From Novosphingobium sp. SG707 (GTDB lineage: Bacteria > Pseudomonadota > Alphaproteobacteria > Sphingomonadales > Sphingomonadaceae): a stretch of DNA of 64,000 nucleotides. Below, piece by piece: positions 37,993-46,577 of the stretch. The notes under the pieces are model-generated. The model saw nothing but the letters and a program-made list of their open reading frames with translations. It made no database searches and was not told where the DNA came from. The translations under genes were made by a program, and so were the position numbers. Where the stretch lies: positions 124,001 to 188,000 of the forward strand of contig NZ_JAAZQL010000005.1 in the NCBI RefSeq assembly GCF_012275515.1, written 5' to 3'. Numbering within the stretch: position 1 is the stretch's first letter; the number at the start of each line of letters is the position of its first letter.

Positions 37993-40130
37993 CGCCGAAT
38001 CAGCACTTTCACGCTTTCGGCATGGGCCTTGATGTCCTCGGGATAGAACCAGACAGGGCGCAGATCGCCGGAGAGATAGCGCTGCGCCTGATCGGTGAAA
38101 TGGGGGGATTTCGGGTCTCCGCTGGCGCCGCCCGTGCTGATCGCGCGGGCGGTGACGCGCGGGCCGAATTCGACGGCGGCGATAAAGCTGTTGCCACGGT
38201 TGCCGTAATAGCGCTTCATGCCCGCCACGCGCGGCCCGCTCGACACGGCCAGCGCGCCCCATTGCGATGAGGTAAAGGCCACCGGCAGGCTGGGCCGCGC
38301 ATCGTCATAAGGCTGGCTGATCGCCCCGGTCAGGCGCTGATAGCGGTTGAGTTCGCCCCATGGCACGCGCCAGTCGCCAAAGTCCTTGGTCAAATGCGCC
38401 ATGGCCTCGTCCAGCGCGGCAAGGCGCTGCTCATTGGTGGCCTGTTCGTCCATCCAGTCCCACAGGCTCATGCGCCGCTTCTTCGCGCTTTCGGCCCCCT
38501 TGGCCCAGAGGTTCTCGCCCCAGACGATGGCCAGCGTTTCGGCGGTCGAGGCGGTGGAGGTGCGATGGTCCCAGCTTTTGAGCAGCGCGATGGCCTCGGC
38601 CCGTGCGGGCGAGGGGGCGGCCGCATCCGCCGCGAACAGGCGCGGCAGCAGCCGGTCAAACGCGGGCAGCCACGGATCGTGGCCCGCCGCAATCAGGCTG
38701 TCGAGGGTAAAGCGCGGCGTGGCCGCCAGCACCCGCTCGGCATGGGGGCCGCGCGGATTGGCGCCCACCTCGTCCATATAGGCGGGATAGGCGCCCTTTT
38801 TCGGCGAATCCGCGCCCGCCGCGCTCCATGGCGCATTGTTGGTGTTATAGGCCCAACCGTTCTTCGGATCGATCACCTGCGGCAGATCGGACAGCGGGTG
38901 CAGCCCCATCCAGTCGGTGCGCGGATCGGCCCCATCGACCGGCGCGCGCCAATCAAAACGCTGGTCGCGGATCGGCACGAATTGCGGGTGGAGATAGGCG
39001 ATATGGCCCTTGTCATCGGCAAAGAGCGTGTTGTTCGAACTGTTGGCCTTGAGCCCGGCGATTTTCAGGAAACCGGCCAGATCATGCGCCTTTGTGCGCA
39101 GAAAGCTCTGCTCCAGCGCGGGCGCGGGCTTGTTCATCAATGCGATGGAGATCCATTTGCCGCCCTCCTCGCGGATGATCGGGCCGTGATGGGTGGCATA
39201 GGTTTCGAAGGTGCGCCGCGCCATCGTGCCATCGGCCATGCGATAGGACAGGGTAATAGGGCGGACGATCAGCGGGCGGGTCTGCGCGCCATATCGGTAT
39301 GCTTTACCCTGCGGCGTCTCGACAATGGTTTCGGCATATTCGTCCACATTGTCGATGCCGCTGGAGGTATGCATCCATCCGGCATGCTGATTAAAGCCCT
39401 GATAGATAAAGGGCTGCCCCCATGTCACCGCACCATAGGCGTTGAGACCCTGCGCGCTGGTCATCTGCAGTTCGGAGCGGAAATAGAAGGTGGTGTGCGG
39501 GTTGATGTAGAGCAGCGCATGGCCGCTTTGGCTGTGGCTCGGCGCGATGGCGAAGCCGTTGGAACCCTGCGGCTCGCGAAAGATGATGCCGCGCTCCTCG
39601 CCCGTCATGGCCAACTTGTGGTGGGTGTAAAAGCCTTCGAGCTGGGAAAGGGCAATGCCCTCTATATCGCCGCCAATGCTGCCCTCGGTGAAGGAGAGGG
39701 CCATCCATGGCTCGAAATGCGTCAGGACGCGCGGTTTGACCTCCGGGTGATCGGCCAGATAGGTGTTCAGCCCGTCCGCCCAGGCCTCCATGATCGCCTT
39801 GAGCCAAGCCGGGCTGCGCGCATAATCGGCCTTGAGCCGCGCCGGGTCGATAAACAGGCGCTGGCGCAGATCCTGCCAGATCGCCTTTTCCCCTTCCGCC
39901 TCGGCCATGCGGCCAAGGTTGGTCAGGTAATTGACCTCGATCCGGTTGAAGTCATCCTGGGCCTGAGCATAGACCATGCCATAGACCGCATCGGCATCGG
40001 TTTGCCCCGAAACATGGGCGATGCCCCATGTGTCGCGGGTGATGACAACCTTGCGCGGGGCGGCCAAGGCGGGGGCGGTCATGGCCGGGGTCATCAGCGC
40101 CAAAGCCATCATGCCTATTGTCAATCGCAT
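37989..40130 (-). CDS. penicillin-acylase family Ntn hydrolase, periplasmic
   Basis: About 713 residues. Signal peptide MRLTIGMMALALMTPAMTAPALA, then alpha-chain. Ser190 in EPQGSNGFAI is the predicted nucleophile at the start of the beta-chain after autocatalytic cleavage; NTNNAPW near the middle is another family landmark. Relatives hydrolyse acyl-homoserine lactones, penicillins or other N-acyl amides. An AHL-acylase role is possible but no luxI/luxR pair is here. I chose the ATG at 40130, preceded by GGGAGCAGGG; the longer frame to 40208 adds an Arg-rich stretch ahead of the signal. Single gene. Confidence 0.83.
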   Translation of the reverse strand: MRLTIGMMALALMTPAMTAPALAAPRKVVITRDTWGIAHVSGQTDADAVYGMVYAQAQDDFNRIEVNYLTNLGRMAEAEGEKAIWQDLRQRLFIDPARLKADYARSPAWLKAIMEAWADGLNTYLADHPEVKPRVLTHFEPWMALSFTEGSIGGDIEGIALSQLEGFYTHHKLAMTGEERGIIFREPQGSNGFAIAPSHSQSGHALLYINPHTTFYFRSELQMTSAQGLNAYGAVTWGQPFIYQGFNQHAGWMHTSSGIDNVDEYAETIVETPQGKAYRYGAQTRPLIVRPITLSYRMADGTMARRTFETYATHHGPIIREEGGKWISIALMNKPAPALEQSFLRTKAHDLAGFLKIAGLKANSSNNTLFADDKGHIAYLHPQFVPIRDQRFDWRAPVDGADPRTDWMGLHPLSDLPQVIDPKNGWAYNTNNAPWSAAGADSPKKGAYPAYMDEVGANPRGPHAERVLAATPRFTLDSLIAAGHDPWLPAFDRLLPRLFAADAAAPSPARAEAIALLKSWDHRTSTASTAETLAIVWGENLWAKGAESAKKRRMSLWDWMDEQATNEQRLAALDEAMAHLTKDFGDWRVPWGELNRYQRLTGAISQPYDDARPSLPVAFTSSQWGALAVSSGPRVAGMKRYYGNRGNSFIAAVEFGPRVTARAISTGGASGDPKSPHFTDQAQRYLSGDLRPVWFYPEDIKAHAESVKVLIRR

Positions 40131-40356
40131 CCCTGCTCCCCATCTGCGCCTGCGCCGGGGCATGTCTAGCATGGGCCGCAAGCGCGCAAAGGGGGCAGTT
40201 TGACGCAAGCTATCGCGGCGGACGATCTCTGGTGGGAATTGCTTTGCCTTCAGAAAAATGCTCTGGCGCAGGGAAGGGGATTCGGGTGATGCTCAAACCC
40301 GGGACCGCCATGGGGTGGCGATCCTGCGGGGCGGGCATAATGATGGAAGCTTGGAT

Positions 40357-41313
40357 ATGATCGTAATGCCCCTATCGGCCCTGCTGCTGGCCAATGTTTC
40401 CTTGGTCAGTGTTTCCTCTGTTCCGGTCGCAACCCCGGCCGAGCTTGGCAGTTCGCTGCTGGCGCGGGTTAATGATGCGCCCCATATCACCGCCCTGCCG
40501 CTGGATGGCGGCGCGGGCGAGCCCCAAGCCGCCCCCAGCGCGCCCCAGACCGCAGCCCCGGCCGACGCCCAGAGCACGCCGCCCGCCGATAATGCCCCCG
40601 TTGCGGTCAATCCGCCGGCCGCGGCCGATGCCGCCGCGCCCATGGAAGCGGCCCCGGCCAGCGAGTCCTTGGTGCTGCGCGATCCCTGGCAAAAGCCCAA
40701 TCGCGACATTTTCGCCTTTGACCTGTTTTTTGAAAGCAAGATGCTGGCCCCCGTCGCCCATGGCTATCGCGCGGTGACGCCACAGTTTTTCCGGGCCGGG
40801 ATCAACAATGCCATCCTCAATCTGGACGAGCCGAGCACCGCGATCAATCAGGTGGTCCAGCTCAAGATCGGGCGGGCGCTGAAAACCACGGTGCGTTTCG
40901 CGATCAATTCGACGATCGGCATCGGCGGCCTGATCGACGTTGCCTCGGCGGGCGGATTGCGCCGCCGCCCGGCCGATTTCGGCCAGACGCTGGGCCGCTA
41001 TGGCGCCAAGCCGGGGCCCTATGTGATGCTGCCCTTCCTTGGGCCGTCGAATCTGCGCGACGGGTTTGGGCGGCTGGTCGATACGTTTACGGATCCGGTG
41101 GGCTTTGTCATCGGCGGTGTCTTTACCTCACCGGGCGGCGCGGCGCGTTATGCGATGGCCGGGATCAACTGGCGCGAAAAGAATGACGGCACGATGGCGG
41201 CCATTTACGGGGCGTCCGATCCCTATGCCTTCACCCGCGCGGCCTATAGCCAGCAGCGTGCAGCCGTTGTTCAGGACGCCACGGGTAAGGCTGCGGCATT
41301 GCCGGATTTTTGA
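40357..41313 (+). CDS. mlaA: MlaA-family phospholipid-removal protein, no lipobox seen
   Basis: About 318 residues. The C-terminal two thirds is the MlaA domain (WQKPNRDIFAFDLFFESKML, GLIDVASAGGLRRRPADFG, GYGAKPG-like GRYGAKPGPYVMLPFLGPS). MlaA removes misplaced phospholipids from the outer leaflet of the outer membrane and hands them to MlaC. Unlike the usual lipoprotein, the N-terminus (MIVMPLSALLLANVSLVSV) has no Cys at all, and is followed by a ~70-residue Ala/Pro-rich linker. The start is uncertain, but the upstream frame to 40258 also gives no lipobox. First gene of mlaA-C-D-E-F, read rightward. Confidence 0.85.
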   Translation: MIVMPLSALLLANVSLVSVSSVPVATPAELGSSLLARVNDAPHITALPLDGGAGEPQAAPSAPQTAAPADAQSTPPADNAPVAVNPPAAADAAAPMEAAPASESLVLRDPWQKPNRDIFAFDLFFESKMLAPVAHGYRAVTPQFFRAGINNAILNLDEPSTAINQVVQLKIGRALKTTVRFAINSTIGIGGLIDVASAGGLRRRPADFGQTLGRYGAKPGPYVMLPFLGPSNLRDGFGRLVDTFTDPVGFVIGGVFTSPGGAARYAMAGINWREKNDGTMAAIYGASDPYAFTRAAYSQQRAAVVQDATGKAAALPDF

Positions 41314-41353
41314 TTCGGCCAACCTTATAAAAGCGTCGGATTTTTGATTCGGC
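41303..41353 (+). repeat. 34 bp tandem duplication at the mlaA stop codon
   Basis: The 17-mer CGGATTTTTGATTCGGC occurs at 41303-41319 and again at 41337-41353. The first copy contains the last codons and TGA stop of mlaA. A third partial unit (CCGGATTTTCCGGTCCGGCGG, in two short pieces) follows near 41371. Confidence 0.85.
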
Positions 41354-41509
41354 TCGTCTGTTAACAAACGCCGGATTTTCCGGTCCGGCGGATTTTCTTC
41401 ACGCGTTGGTGCGGGGCTTGGGCATTGACCAAAACCTGTGTCGCGGCCAAGAGGTTCCGCGACCGGCAGGCCAATGTAATCCCCCACGATGCTGGTCATG
41501 GAGCTGTCG

Positions 41510-42166
41510 ATGTTTCGCGCTGATCTGAAGCTGTCTTTCGCGCTGGGCGTGGCAGGTGTGGTAGCCGCCGCGCTGCCGGTCGCCGCGCCTGTGGCGCTTG
41601 CCCAATCCCCCCGCGATGCCAATGCCGAAGCCTTTGTCCAGCAGGGCGCACGCGAAGTGCTGGCCGTGCTGAACGACCGGAGCAAGAATGATGCGGCCAA
41701 GAAGGAGGCGTTTCGCGTCCTTATCAACCGTCTGGTCGATGTGCCCAAGGTGACGCGCTTTGTGTTGGGCAAATATGCCCGCAGCGCGACGCCCGACCAA
41801 TACAACCGCTTTGCCGCCGCCTTCCGCACCTATGCCGAGGGCGTCTATATGAGCCGGATCGACGATTATCACGGCGAAAAGGTCGTGGTTCTCGGCTCGC
41901 TGGTGCGCAAGCCGGGCGATGTGCTGGTCACGACGCAGCTTGCCGGGGGCCGGTCGAGCGCGCCCACCAATCTGGTCTGGCGCGTGCTGAACGATGGTTC
42001 AGGGTGGAAAGTTGTAGACGTTCAGGTATCGGGCGTCTGGCTGGCCATTACCCAGCAGCAGGATTTCGTCTCGACCATCGACAACAATGGCGGCAAGATC
42101 GACGTGCTGATCGCCCAGTTGATCAAGGATGGCGGCACGGGCAAGATCCTGCGCAGCGGCAAGTAA
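41510..42166 (+). CDS. mlaC: MlaC-type periplasmic phospholipid carrier
   Basis: About 218 residues: signal peptide after MFRADLKLSFALGVAG, ending APVALAQ, then the MlaC/Ttg2D fold (FVQQGAREVLAVLND, YNRFAAAFRTYAEGVYMSRIDDY, DGSGWKVVDVQVSGVWLAITQQQDF). It shuttles phospholipids between MlaA and the inner-membrane MlaFED complex. The ATG at 41510 has GGAG six bases upstream; the one at 41489 does not. It is 196 bp past mlaA, so a separate promoter is possible, then closely followed by mlaD. Confidence 0.88.
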   Translation: MFRADLKLSFALGVAGVVAAALPVAAPVALAQSPRDANAEAFVQQGAREVLAVLNDRSKNDAAKKEAFRVLINRLVDVPKVTRFVLGKYARSATPDQYNRFAAAFRTYAEGVYMSRIDDYHGEKVVVLGSLVRKPGDVLVTTQLAGGRSSAPTNLVWRVLNDGSGWKVVDVQVSGVWLAITQQQDFVSTIDNNGGKIDVLIAQLIKDGGTGKILRSGK

Positions 42167-42180
42167 GTACAAGTAAGTAC
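42161..42180 (+). repeat. 10 bp tandem duplication at the mlaC stop codon
   Basis: AAGTAAGTAC twice in a row. The first copy carries the last codon and TAA stop of mlaC. Confidence 0.9.
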
Positions 42181-42203
42181 AAGAAAAAGGGTAGGAAAGA
42201 CGC

Positions 42204-42734
42204 ATGAGGGCAAGTTGGGCCGAAACGATCATGGGCTTTGCCGTGCTGGCCTTTGCCGCCTTGATGCTGACCTACGCGCTGGGCGTTTCCGGATTGAAGC
42301 ACAGCAGCGGCACCTATGAGGTAAGCGCGCGCTTTGGCGAGGCGGGCGGCATTCAGCCCGGCGCCAAGGTGACGGTTTCGGGGGTCAAGGTGGGGGCGGT
42401 CAGCGATGTGACGATCGACCCCAAGACCTATCTGGCGGTGATGCACCTTTCGCTGACCAAGGATGTGAAGCTGCCTTCGGATTCGACGGCCAAGATCACC
42501 AGCGACGGCCTGCTGGGCGGGGCGCATATCGCGCTGACGCCGGGCGGGGCCGAGGATGACCTGAAGCCGGGCGGCGAGATCAACAACACGCAGGGCGCGG
42601 TCGATCTGTTCGGCCTGATCGGGCAATTCATTCGCCCGCAGAGCGGCTCGTCGGCTGCTTCCTCGGCCGATGGTGCCGCCAAGGCGCCTGCCCCTGCTGC
42701 CCCCAAGGCCTCCTCCGACCTGCCCGAGATGTAA
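42204..42734 (+). CDS. mlaD: MlaD-type MCE-domain lipid transfer protein
   Basis: A 176-residue single-pass membrane protein. TM helix near residues 8-27 (TIMGFAVLAFAALMLTYALG), one MCE domain (ARFGEAGGIQPGAKVTVSGVK, VKLPSDSTAKITSDGLLGG), and a hydrophobic C-terminal helix motif (DLFGLIGQFIRP). It would form the hexameric ring that channels phospholipid between MlaC and MlaFE. The tail is Ala/Pro/Ser-rich. Starts 37 bp after mlaC, ends 3 bp before mlaE. Confidence 0.9.
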   Translation: MRASWAETIMGFAVLAFAALMLTYALGVSGLKHSSGTYEVSARFGEAGGIQPGAKVTVSGVKVGAVSDVTIDPKTYLAVMHLSLTKDVKLPSDSTAKITSDGLLGGAHIALTPGGAEDDLKPGGEINNTQGAVDLFGLIGQFIRPQSGSSAASSADGAAKAPAPAAPKASSDLPEM

Positions 42735-42737
42735 GGT

Positions 42738-43526
42738 ATGGGGCTGTTCTCCACAAACCCGGTGGCGGCCCTTGGGCGCGCCGCATTGGAGGGGATTGCC
42801 GCGATCGGCCGGGTGGGGCTGTTTGCCGCGCGCGGCATCAGCGCTGCCCTTTCGCCGCCATGGTATCCGCGCCAGATCCTCGCCCAATTCGCCAGTGTGG
42901 GTTTCCTCTCGCTGCCGGTGGTGGGGCTGACGGCGTGGTTCACGGGCGCGGCGCTGGCGCTCAACATCTATTCGGGCGGGGATCGGTTCAACGCCGAAAC
43001 CGTGCTGCCCCAGATCGTCGCGCTGGGCATCACGCGCGAACTGGGGCCGGTGCTGGCCGCGCTGATGCTGGCCGGGCGGGTGGCGTCGGCCATGGCCTCG
43101 GAAATCGGGGCGATGCGCGCGACCGAGCAGGTCGATGCGATGGTCACGCTCTCCACCGATCCGCGCCGCTATCTGATCGCGCCGCGCCTGATCGCGGCCA
43201 CGCTCAGCCTGCCGCTGCTTACGCTGATCACCGACATCATCGGTGTGGCGGGCGGTATGCAGGTGTCGAATTACCTGATCGACCTCTCGCCCAGCATCTA
43301 TATCACCAACACGATGGACTTTTTGACCGCGTGGGACGTGGAATCGGGGCTGATCAAATCGGCGGTGTTCGGTTTCATCATCGGCCTGATGGGTTGTTTC
43401 CATGGCGACAATGCCAAGGGCGGCGCGCGCGGCGTGGGCCGGGCCACCACCTCGGCCATGGTGTCGGCCGCGGTGCTGATCCTGGCTTCGGACTATCTGT
43501 TGACCTCGGTGTTTGCCCTGAAATGA
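42738..43526 (+). CDS. mlaE: MlaE-family ABC transporter permease
   Basis: A 262-residue inner-membrane permease of the Mla/VPS complex with about five TM helices. Family stretches visible: LALNIYSGGDRF, LGITRELGPVLAALMLAGRVASAMASEIG, MRATEQVDAM, and late FGFIIGLMGCFHG. Followed directly by mlaF with a 4 bp ATGA overlap. No MlaB (STAS) gene follows, unlike the E. coli operon. Confidence 0.92.
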   Translation: MGLFSTNPVAALGRAALEGIAAIGRVGLFAARGISAALSPPWYPRQILAQFASVGFLSLPVVGLTAWFTGAALALNIYSGGDRFNAETVLPQIVALGITRELGPVLAALMLAGRVASAMASEIGAMRATEQVDAMVTLSTDPRRYLIAPRLIAATLSLPLLTLITDIIGVAGGMQVSNYLIDLSPSIYITNTMDFLTAWDVESGLIKSAVFGFIIGLMGCFHGDNAKGGARGVGRATTSAMVSAAVLILASDYLLTSVFALK

Positions 43527-44287
43527 CCCAGACCCCCATGACAACCAACGCTAAAATCGCATGGACGGGCATCACCAAGCGTTTCGGCGCGCAGGTGGTG
43601 CTGGACGGGCTGGATCTGGCGGTGGCGCCGGGGCGCTCGCTGGCCTTGCTGGGCCGTTCGGGCCAGGGCAAGTCGGTGACGATCAAGCTGGCGCTGGGGC
43701 TGATGAAGCCCGATGCGGGGCAGGTGCTGCTCGACGGCGTGGATGTGACGCGGCAAAGCGAGGCCGAGCGCCGCGCCAGTTTTCGCGGCATCGGCATGCT
43801 GTTTCAGGGCGGGGCGCTGTTCGACAGTCTGCCGGTCTGGGAAAATGTCGCCTTCCGCCTGATCAACGCCGATGGCATCGGGCGGCGCGAGGCGCGCGAG
43901 CGCGCGGTTGAGGCTTTGGCCTTGGTCAAGCTCGCGCCCGATGTGGCCGACCGCTATCCGTCCGAACTCTCGGGCGGGATGCAGAAGCGCGCGGGTCTGG
44001 CCCGCGCCATCGTCGGCACGCCCAGCCTGCTGTTCTTTGATGAACCCACCACCGGCCTTGATCCGATCACGGCGGGCGCGATCAATGAACTGATCCGTGA
44101 CCGTGTGACCTCGCTGGGCTGCACCGCTGTTTCGATCACGCATGACATGGCCTCGGCCCGCACGATTGCAGATGAACTGGCGATGCTGGACAATGGGCGG
44201 ATCGTGTGGCGCGGGCGCGCCGATGAACTCGATGATGCCGATCATCCGCTGGTGCGCGCCTTTGTCACCGGCAAGAGTATGGAATAA
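43523..44287 (+). CDS. mlaF: MlaF-type ABC transporter ATPase
   Basis: 254 residues with Walker A (LLGRSGQGKS), Q-loop (LFQGGALFDSLPVWENV), signature (LSGGMQKRAGLARA) and Walker B (LLFFDEPTTGLDP). It powers phospholipid transport through MlaE/MlaD. The ATG at 43523 overlaps the mlaE stop; a second ATG at 43538 is possible. Last gene of the mla operon. Confidence 0.92.
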   Translation: MTQTPMTTNAKIAWTGITKRFGAQVVLDGLDLAVAPGRSLALLGRSGQGKSVTIKLALGLMKPDAGQVLLDGVDVTRQSEAERRASFRGIGMLFQGGALFDSLPVWENVAFRLINADGIGRREARERAVEALALVKLAPDVADRYPSELSGGMQKRAGLARAIVGTPSLLFFDEPTTGLDPITAGAINELIRDRVTSLGCTAVSITHDMASARTIADELAMLDNGRIVWRGRADELDDADHPLVRAFVTGKSME

Positions 44288-44361
44288 AACAAACTATACG
44301 CAATTCGCGCCATTCCCATTAGAGTGCCCTCCTTGCAGCTTCGCGCGGCCAAGGGGAGATC

Positions 44362-45633
44362 ATGATGAGCAGCCAGAACTGGTATCCGCAAGCGGGCCGA
44401 AATGCTCATTACGCGCGGCGGCAAATGCTGCGCGGGGGCGCGGCGCTGGGTGCGTTGGGGGCTTTGTCGGCCTGCACCGGCGCGGGCAAGGTGGCGTCGG
44501 CCGGTCCTGCGCCCCGGCGGCCTTACCTCACGCCGATGCGCGTGACGCCCGATCAACTGATCGACATGAAATGTTGTATCCGCCCGGTCCGCGCGGCGGG
44601 GCCAAACCTTGGCACGCAGATGATCGGCGATACGCTGGTCGTGCACAATTACGGCCATGGCGGCTCGGGCTGGTCGCTGTCCTGGGGCAGCGCCGAGGTG
44701 GCGGTGGGCAAGGCTCTGTCCGTCCTGCCCTCGGAAATCGCGGTGGTGGGCTGCGGCATCATTGGCCTGACGACCGCCGTGGTGGCGCAAAGGGCGGGGC
44801 TGAAGGTCACGATCTATACACGCGATGTGATCCAGCGGACGCGATCCTTCCGTGCGCATGGCTCGTTCACGCCGGATTCGCGCGTGGCCCTGTCGGCGCC
44901 TGCCGGGGCGGGCTTTGGCGATCTGTGGGAGCAGATGACGCGCCTGTCATGGAAGGGCTTCCGCTCGATGCTGGGCCTGCCGGGCGATCCGGTGGTGTTT
45001 CAGGATGCCTTCGCCCTGTCCGACGCGCCGCCGGTCAAAAAGCACCACGATGCCGACCCCGCGATCAAGGGCGCGTGGGAACCGGGCGGGCTGCCTTTGC
45101 AGGAATCGGAATGGGCGCATTATATGGACCGGATCAAGGATCTGGTGCCCGATCCGGTGATGCTGGAGGCGGGGGAAAATCCGTTTCCGGTGGCCTATAC
45201 GCGCCGGTCATCGGAAATGCATTTCAACTTCCCCTCCTATGCCCATCATCTGCTGACCGAGTTTTATCAGCGCGGCGGGTTGATGGTGATGCGCGATTTC
45301 AACGATCCCTCGCAATATGGTCAGCTCAAGGAAAAGGTGGTCATCAACGCCACCGGCTATGCCGCGCGCGATCTGTGGCGCGACAAGACCGTGTTCCCCG
45401 TGCGCGGCCAGACCGGATGGCTGGTGCCCCAGCATGATGCATCCTATTCGCTGCGCTATAAAAACGCCTCGCTGATGGCCAAGAATGACGGCATCGTGGT
45501 GATGAACAACCCTATTGATCTGGGCGAAATGTTCGGCGTGGGCGACAGTATGGAATTGCCCGATCCGGCGCCGATCCTTGAGGTGATGAAGATTGTCGAG
45601 CCGATCATGGCGGGCATGAAGGGGATTGCGTGA
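44362..45633 (+). CDS. FAD-dependent oxidoreductase, D-amino-acid-oxidase family, Tat lipoprotein
   Basis: A 423-residue flavoprotein. The FAD fold is at IAVVGCGIIGLTTAVVAQRAG, and later segments VVINATGYAARDLW and FPVRGQTGWL fit the DAO family, which oxidatively deaminates D-amino acids or related amines. The leader has twin Arg (YARRQMLRGGAALG) and a lipobox (LSAC), so it is probably Tat-exported and lipid-anchored. The ~80 residues before the FAD site are an unusual insertion for a DAO. The next gene, a cytochrome c, begins within its stop (TGATG), so electrons likely go to the cytochrome rather than to oxygen. Confidence 0.83.
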   Translation: MMSSQNWYPQAGRNAHYARRQMLRGGAALGALGALSACTGAGKVASAGPAPRRPYLTPMRVTPDQLIDMKCCIRPVRAAGPNLGTQMIGDTLVVHNYGHGGSGWSLSWGSAEVAVGKALSVLPSEIAVVGCGIIGLTTAVVAQRAGLKVTIYTRDVIQRTRSFRAHGSFTPDSRVALSAPAGAGFGDLWEQMTRLSWKGFRSMLGLPGDPVVFQDAFALSDAPPVKKHHDADPAIKGAWEPGGLPLQESEWAHYMDRIKDLVPDPVMLEAGENPFPVAYTRRSSEMHFNFPSYAHHLLTEFYQRGGLMVMRDFNDPSQYGQLKEKVVINATGYAARDLWRDKTVFPVRGQTGWLVPQHDASYSLRYKNASLMAKNDGIVVMNNPIDLGEMFGVGDSMELPDPAPILEVMKIVEPIMAGMKGIA

Positions 45634-46052
45634 TGGGCGGGCTGAAATGGGTGCTGGCCGGGGCTTTGACTCTGGCGGCGGTGCCGGTGAATGCGGGCAC
45701 GGCCAATGGCGTTTACACCGAGGCGCAGGCCGCCGAGGGCGCCGCGGTCTTTGCCGAGCGCTGCGCCATGTGTCACGGCAAACAGGCCGAGGGGACCTGG
45801 GAAGTGCCCGCGCTGAAGGGCAAGTTCATGGCCAATTGGGGGCGGGAATCCGTGGCGGCTCTGTCCGATTATCTGGGGCGCGCTATGCCGCAATTCGCGC
45901 CCGGTACGCTGGAGCCCAAGGATAATGGGCGGCTGGTGGCTTATCTTTTGAAGATCAATGGCCATCCGGCGGGGGCAAAGCCCTTGCCCGAGGACCATGC
46001 CGCGCTTGCCGCGATCCGCATTGATCCTCTGGCGGCAACGACAGTTAAATAG
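45633..46052 (+). CDS. c-type cytochrome partner of the DAO-like flavoprotein
   Basis: 139 residues: signal peptide MGGLKWVLAGALTLAAVPVNA, haem site CAMCH, probable axial Met in AMPQFAPGTL, closing helix NGRLVAYLLKING. The ATG shares a base with the flavoprotein stop (TGATG). A GTG three bases earlier is an alternative. The TAG stop sits in the first of three 15 bp tandem units. Confidence 0.85.
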   Translation: MGGLKWVLAGALTLAAVPVNAGTANGVYTEAQAAEGAAVFAERCAMCHGKQAEGTWEVPALKGKFMANWGRESVAALSDYLGRAMPQFAPGTLEPKDNGRLVAYLLKINGHPAGAKPLPEDHAALAAIRIDPLAATTVK

Positions 46053-46085
46053 GGGACTGTTAAACAGGGAACGGTTAAATAAGGC
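46041..46085 (+). repeat. three 15 bp tandem units at the cytochrome c stop codon
   Basis: ACAGTTAAATAGGGG, ACTGTTAAACAGGGA and ACGGTTAAATAAGGC lie head to tail. The frame reads TVK-stop, TVKQ, TVK-stop, so the second unit has CAG where the first has TAG, and a second stop follows in frame. Confidence 0.85.
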
Positions 46086-46115
46086 GCGATTGACAAGAAC
46101 ACATGGGCGGGCGAT

Positions 46116-46133
46116 ATGATGTAGATGCATCAT
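46116..46133. promoter_or_regulatory. candidate MarR-type operator overlapping the regulator start
   Basis: ATGATG (46116-46121) and CATCAT (46128-46133) flank six bases that include the start codon at 46125. A TTGACA (46090-46095) and TATGAT (46115-46120), 19 bp apart, could form the promoter; the operator would block it. Confidence 0.42.
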
Positions 46134-46577
46134 GATTCCCCCGCCAACGCCCCCTGCGCCTGCACCAGCCTGCGCAAGGCGACCCGTACGCTCGACCGGC
46201 TCTATGACGCGGCGCTGGCGCCCCATGGCATCACCACCACGCAATTCGCGCTGATGCGCAATATCGAGCGGGCGGGGGCCATCGTCCTCAATCAACTGGC
46301 CGCGCTTTTGGTGATGGACCGCACCTCGCTCTATCGCACCATCCGCGCGATAGAGGAGGCGGGATGGGTGAGCATCACCGATGGTCCGGGCAAGGCGCGG
46401 CTGGCGCAGATCACCGATGCGGGCCGGGCCATGCTGCGCGCCGCCGAGCCGGACTGGGAGGATTTGCAGGCCCGGATCCATGGCCGTTTGGGCGAGGACG
46501 GCTGGGCGCGGCTGATGGAGATGAGCGGAGCAATCATTGCGCTTGGCCAGACCGCAGGCCGGGAGGCGCGGGCATGA
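46125..46577 (+). CDS. MarR-family transcriptional regulator
   Basis: A 150-residue winged-helix regulator (LRKATRTLDRLYDAALAPHG, QLAALLVMDRTSLYRTIRAIEEAGWV, DAGRAMLRAAEPDWEDLQ). It probably represses the adjacent MFS gene, which it overlaps by 4 bp (ATGA), and perhaps the oxidoreductase pair upstream. A C-A-C near the N-terminus (NAPCACTS) could be redox- or metal-sensitive. No ribosome site precedes the ATG, so translation may be leaderless given the nearby promoter-like elements. Confidence 0.83.
   Translation: MHHDSPANAPCACTSLRKATRTLDRLYDAALAPHGITTTQFALMRNIERAGAIVLNQLAALLVMDRTSLYRTIRAIEEAGWVSITDGPGKARLAQITDAGRAMLRAAEPDWEDLQARIHGRLGEDGWARLMEMSGAIIALGQTAGREARA

Noticed and set aside
37989..40130. 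Firm assignment of the acylase as an AHL quorum-quenching enzyme
   Set aside because: The Ntn nucleophile shows the family only; penicillin, AHL and other N-acyl substrates cannot be told apart from sequence, and no quorum-sensing genes adjoin.
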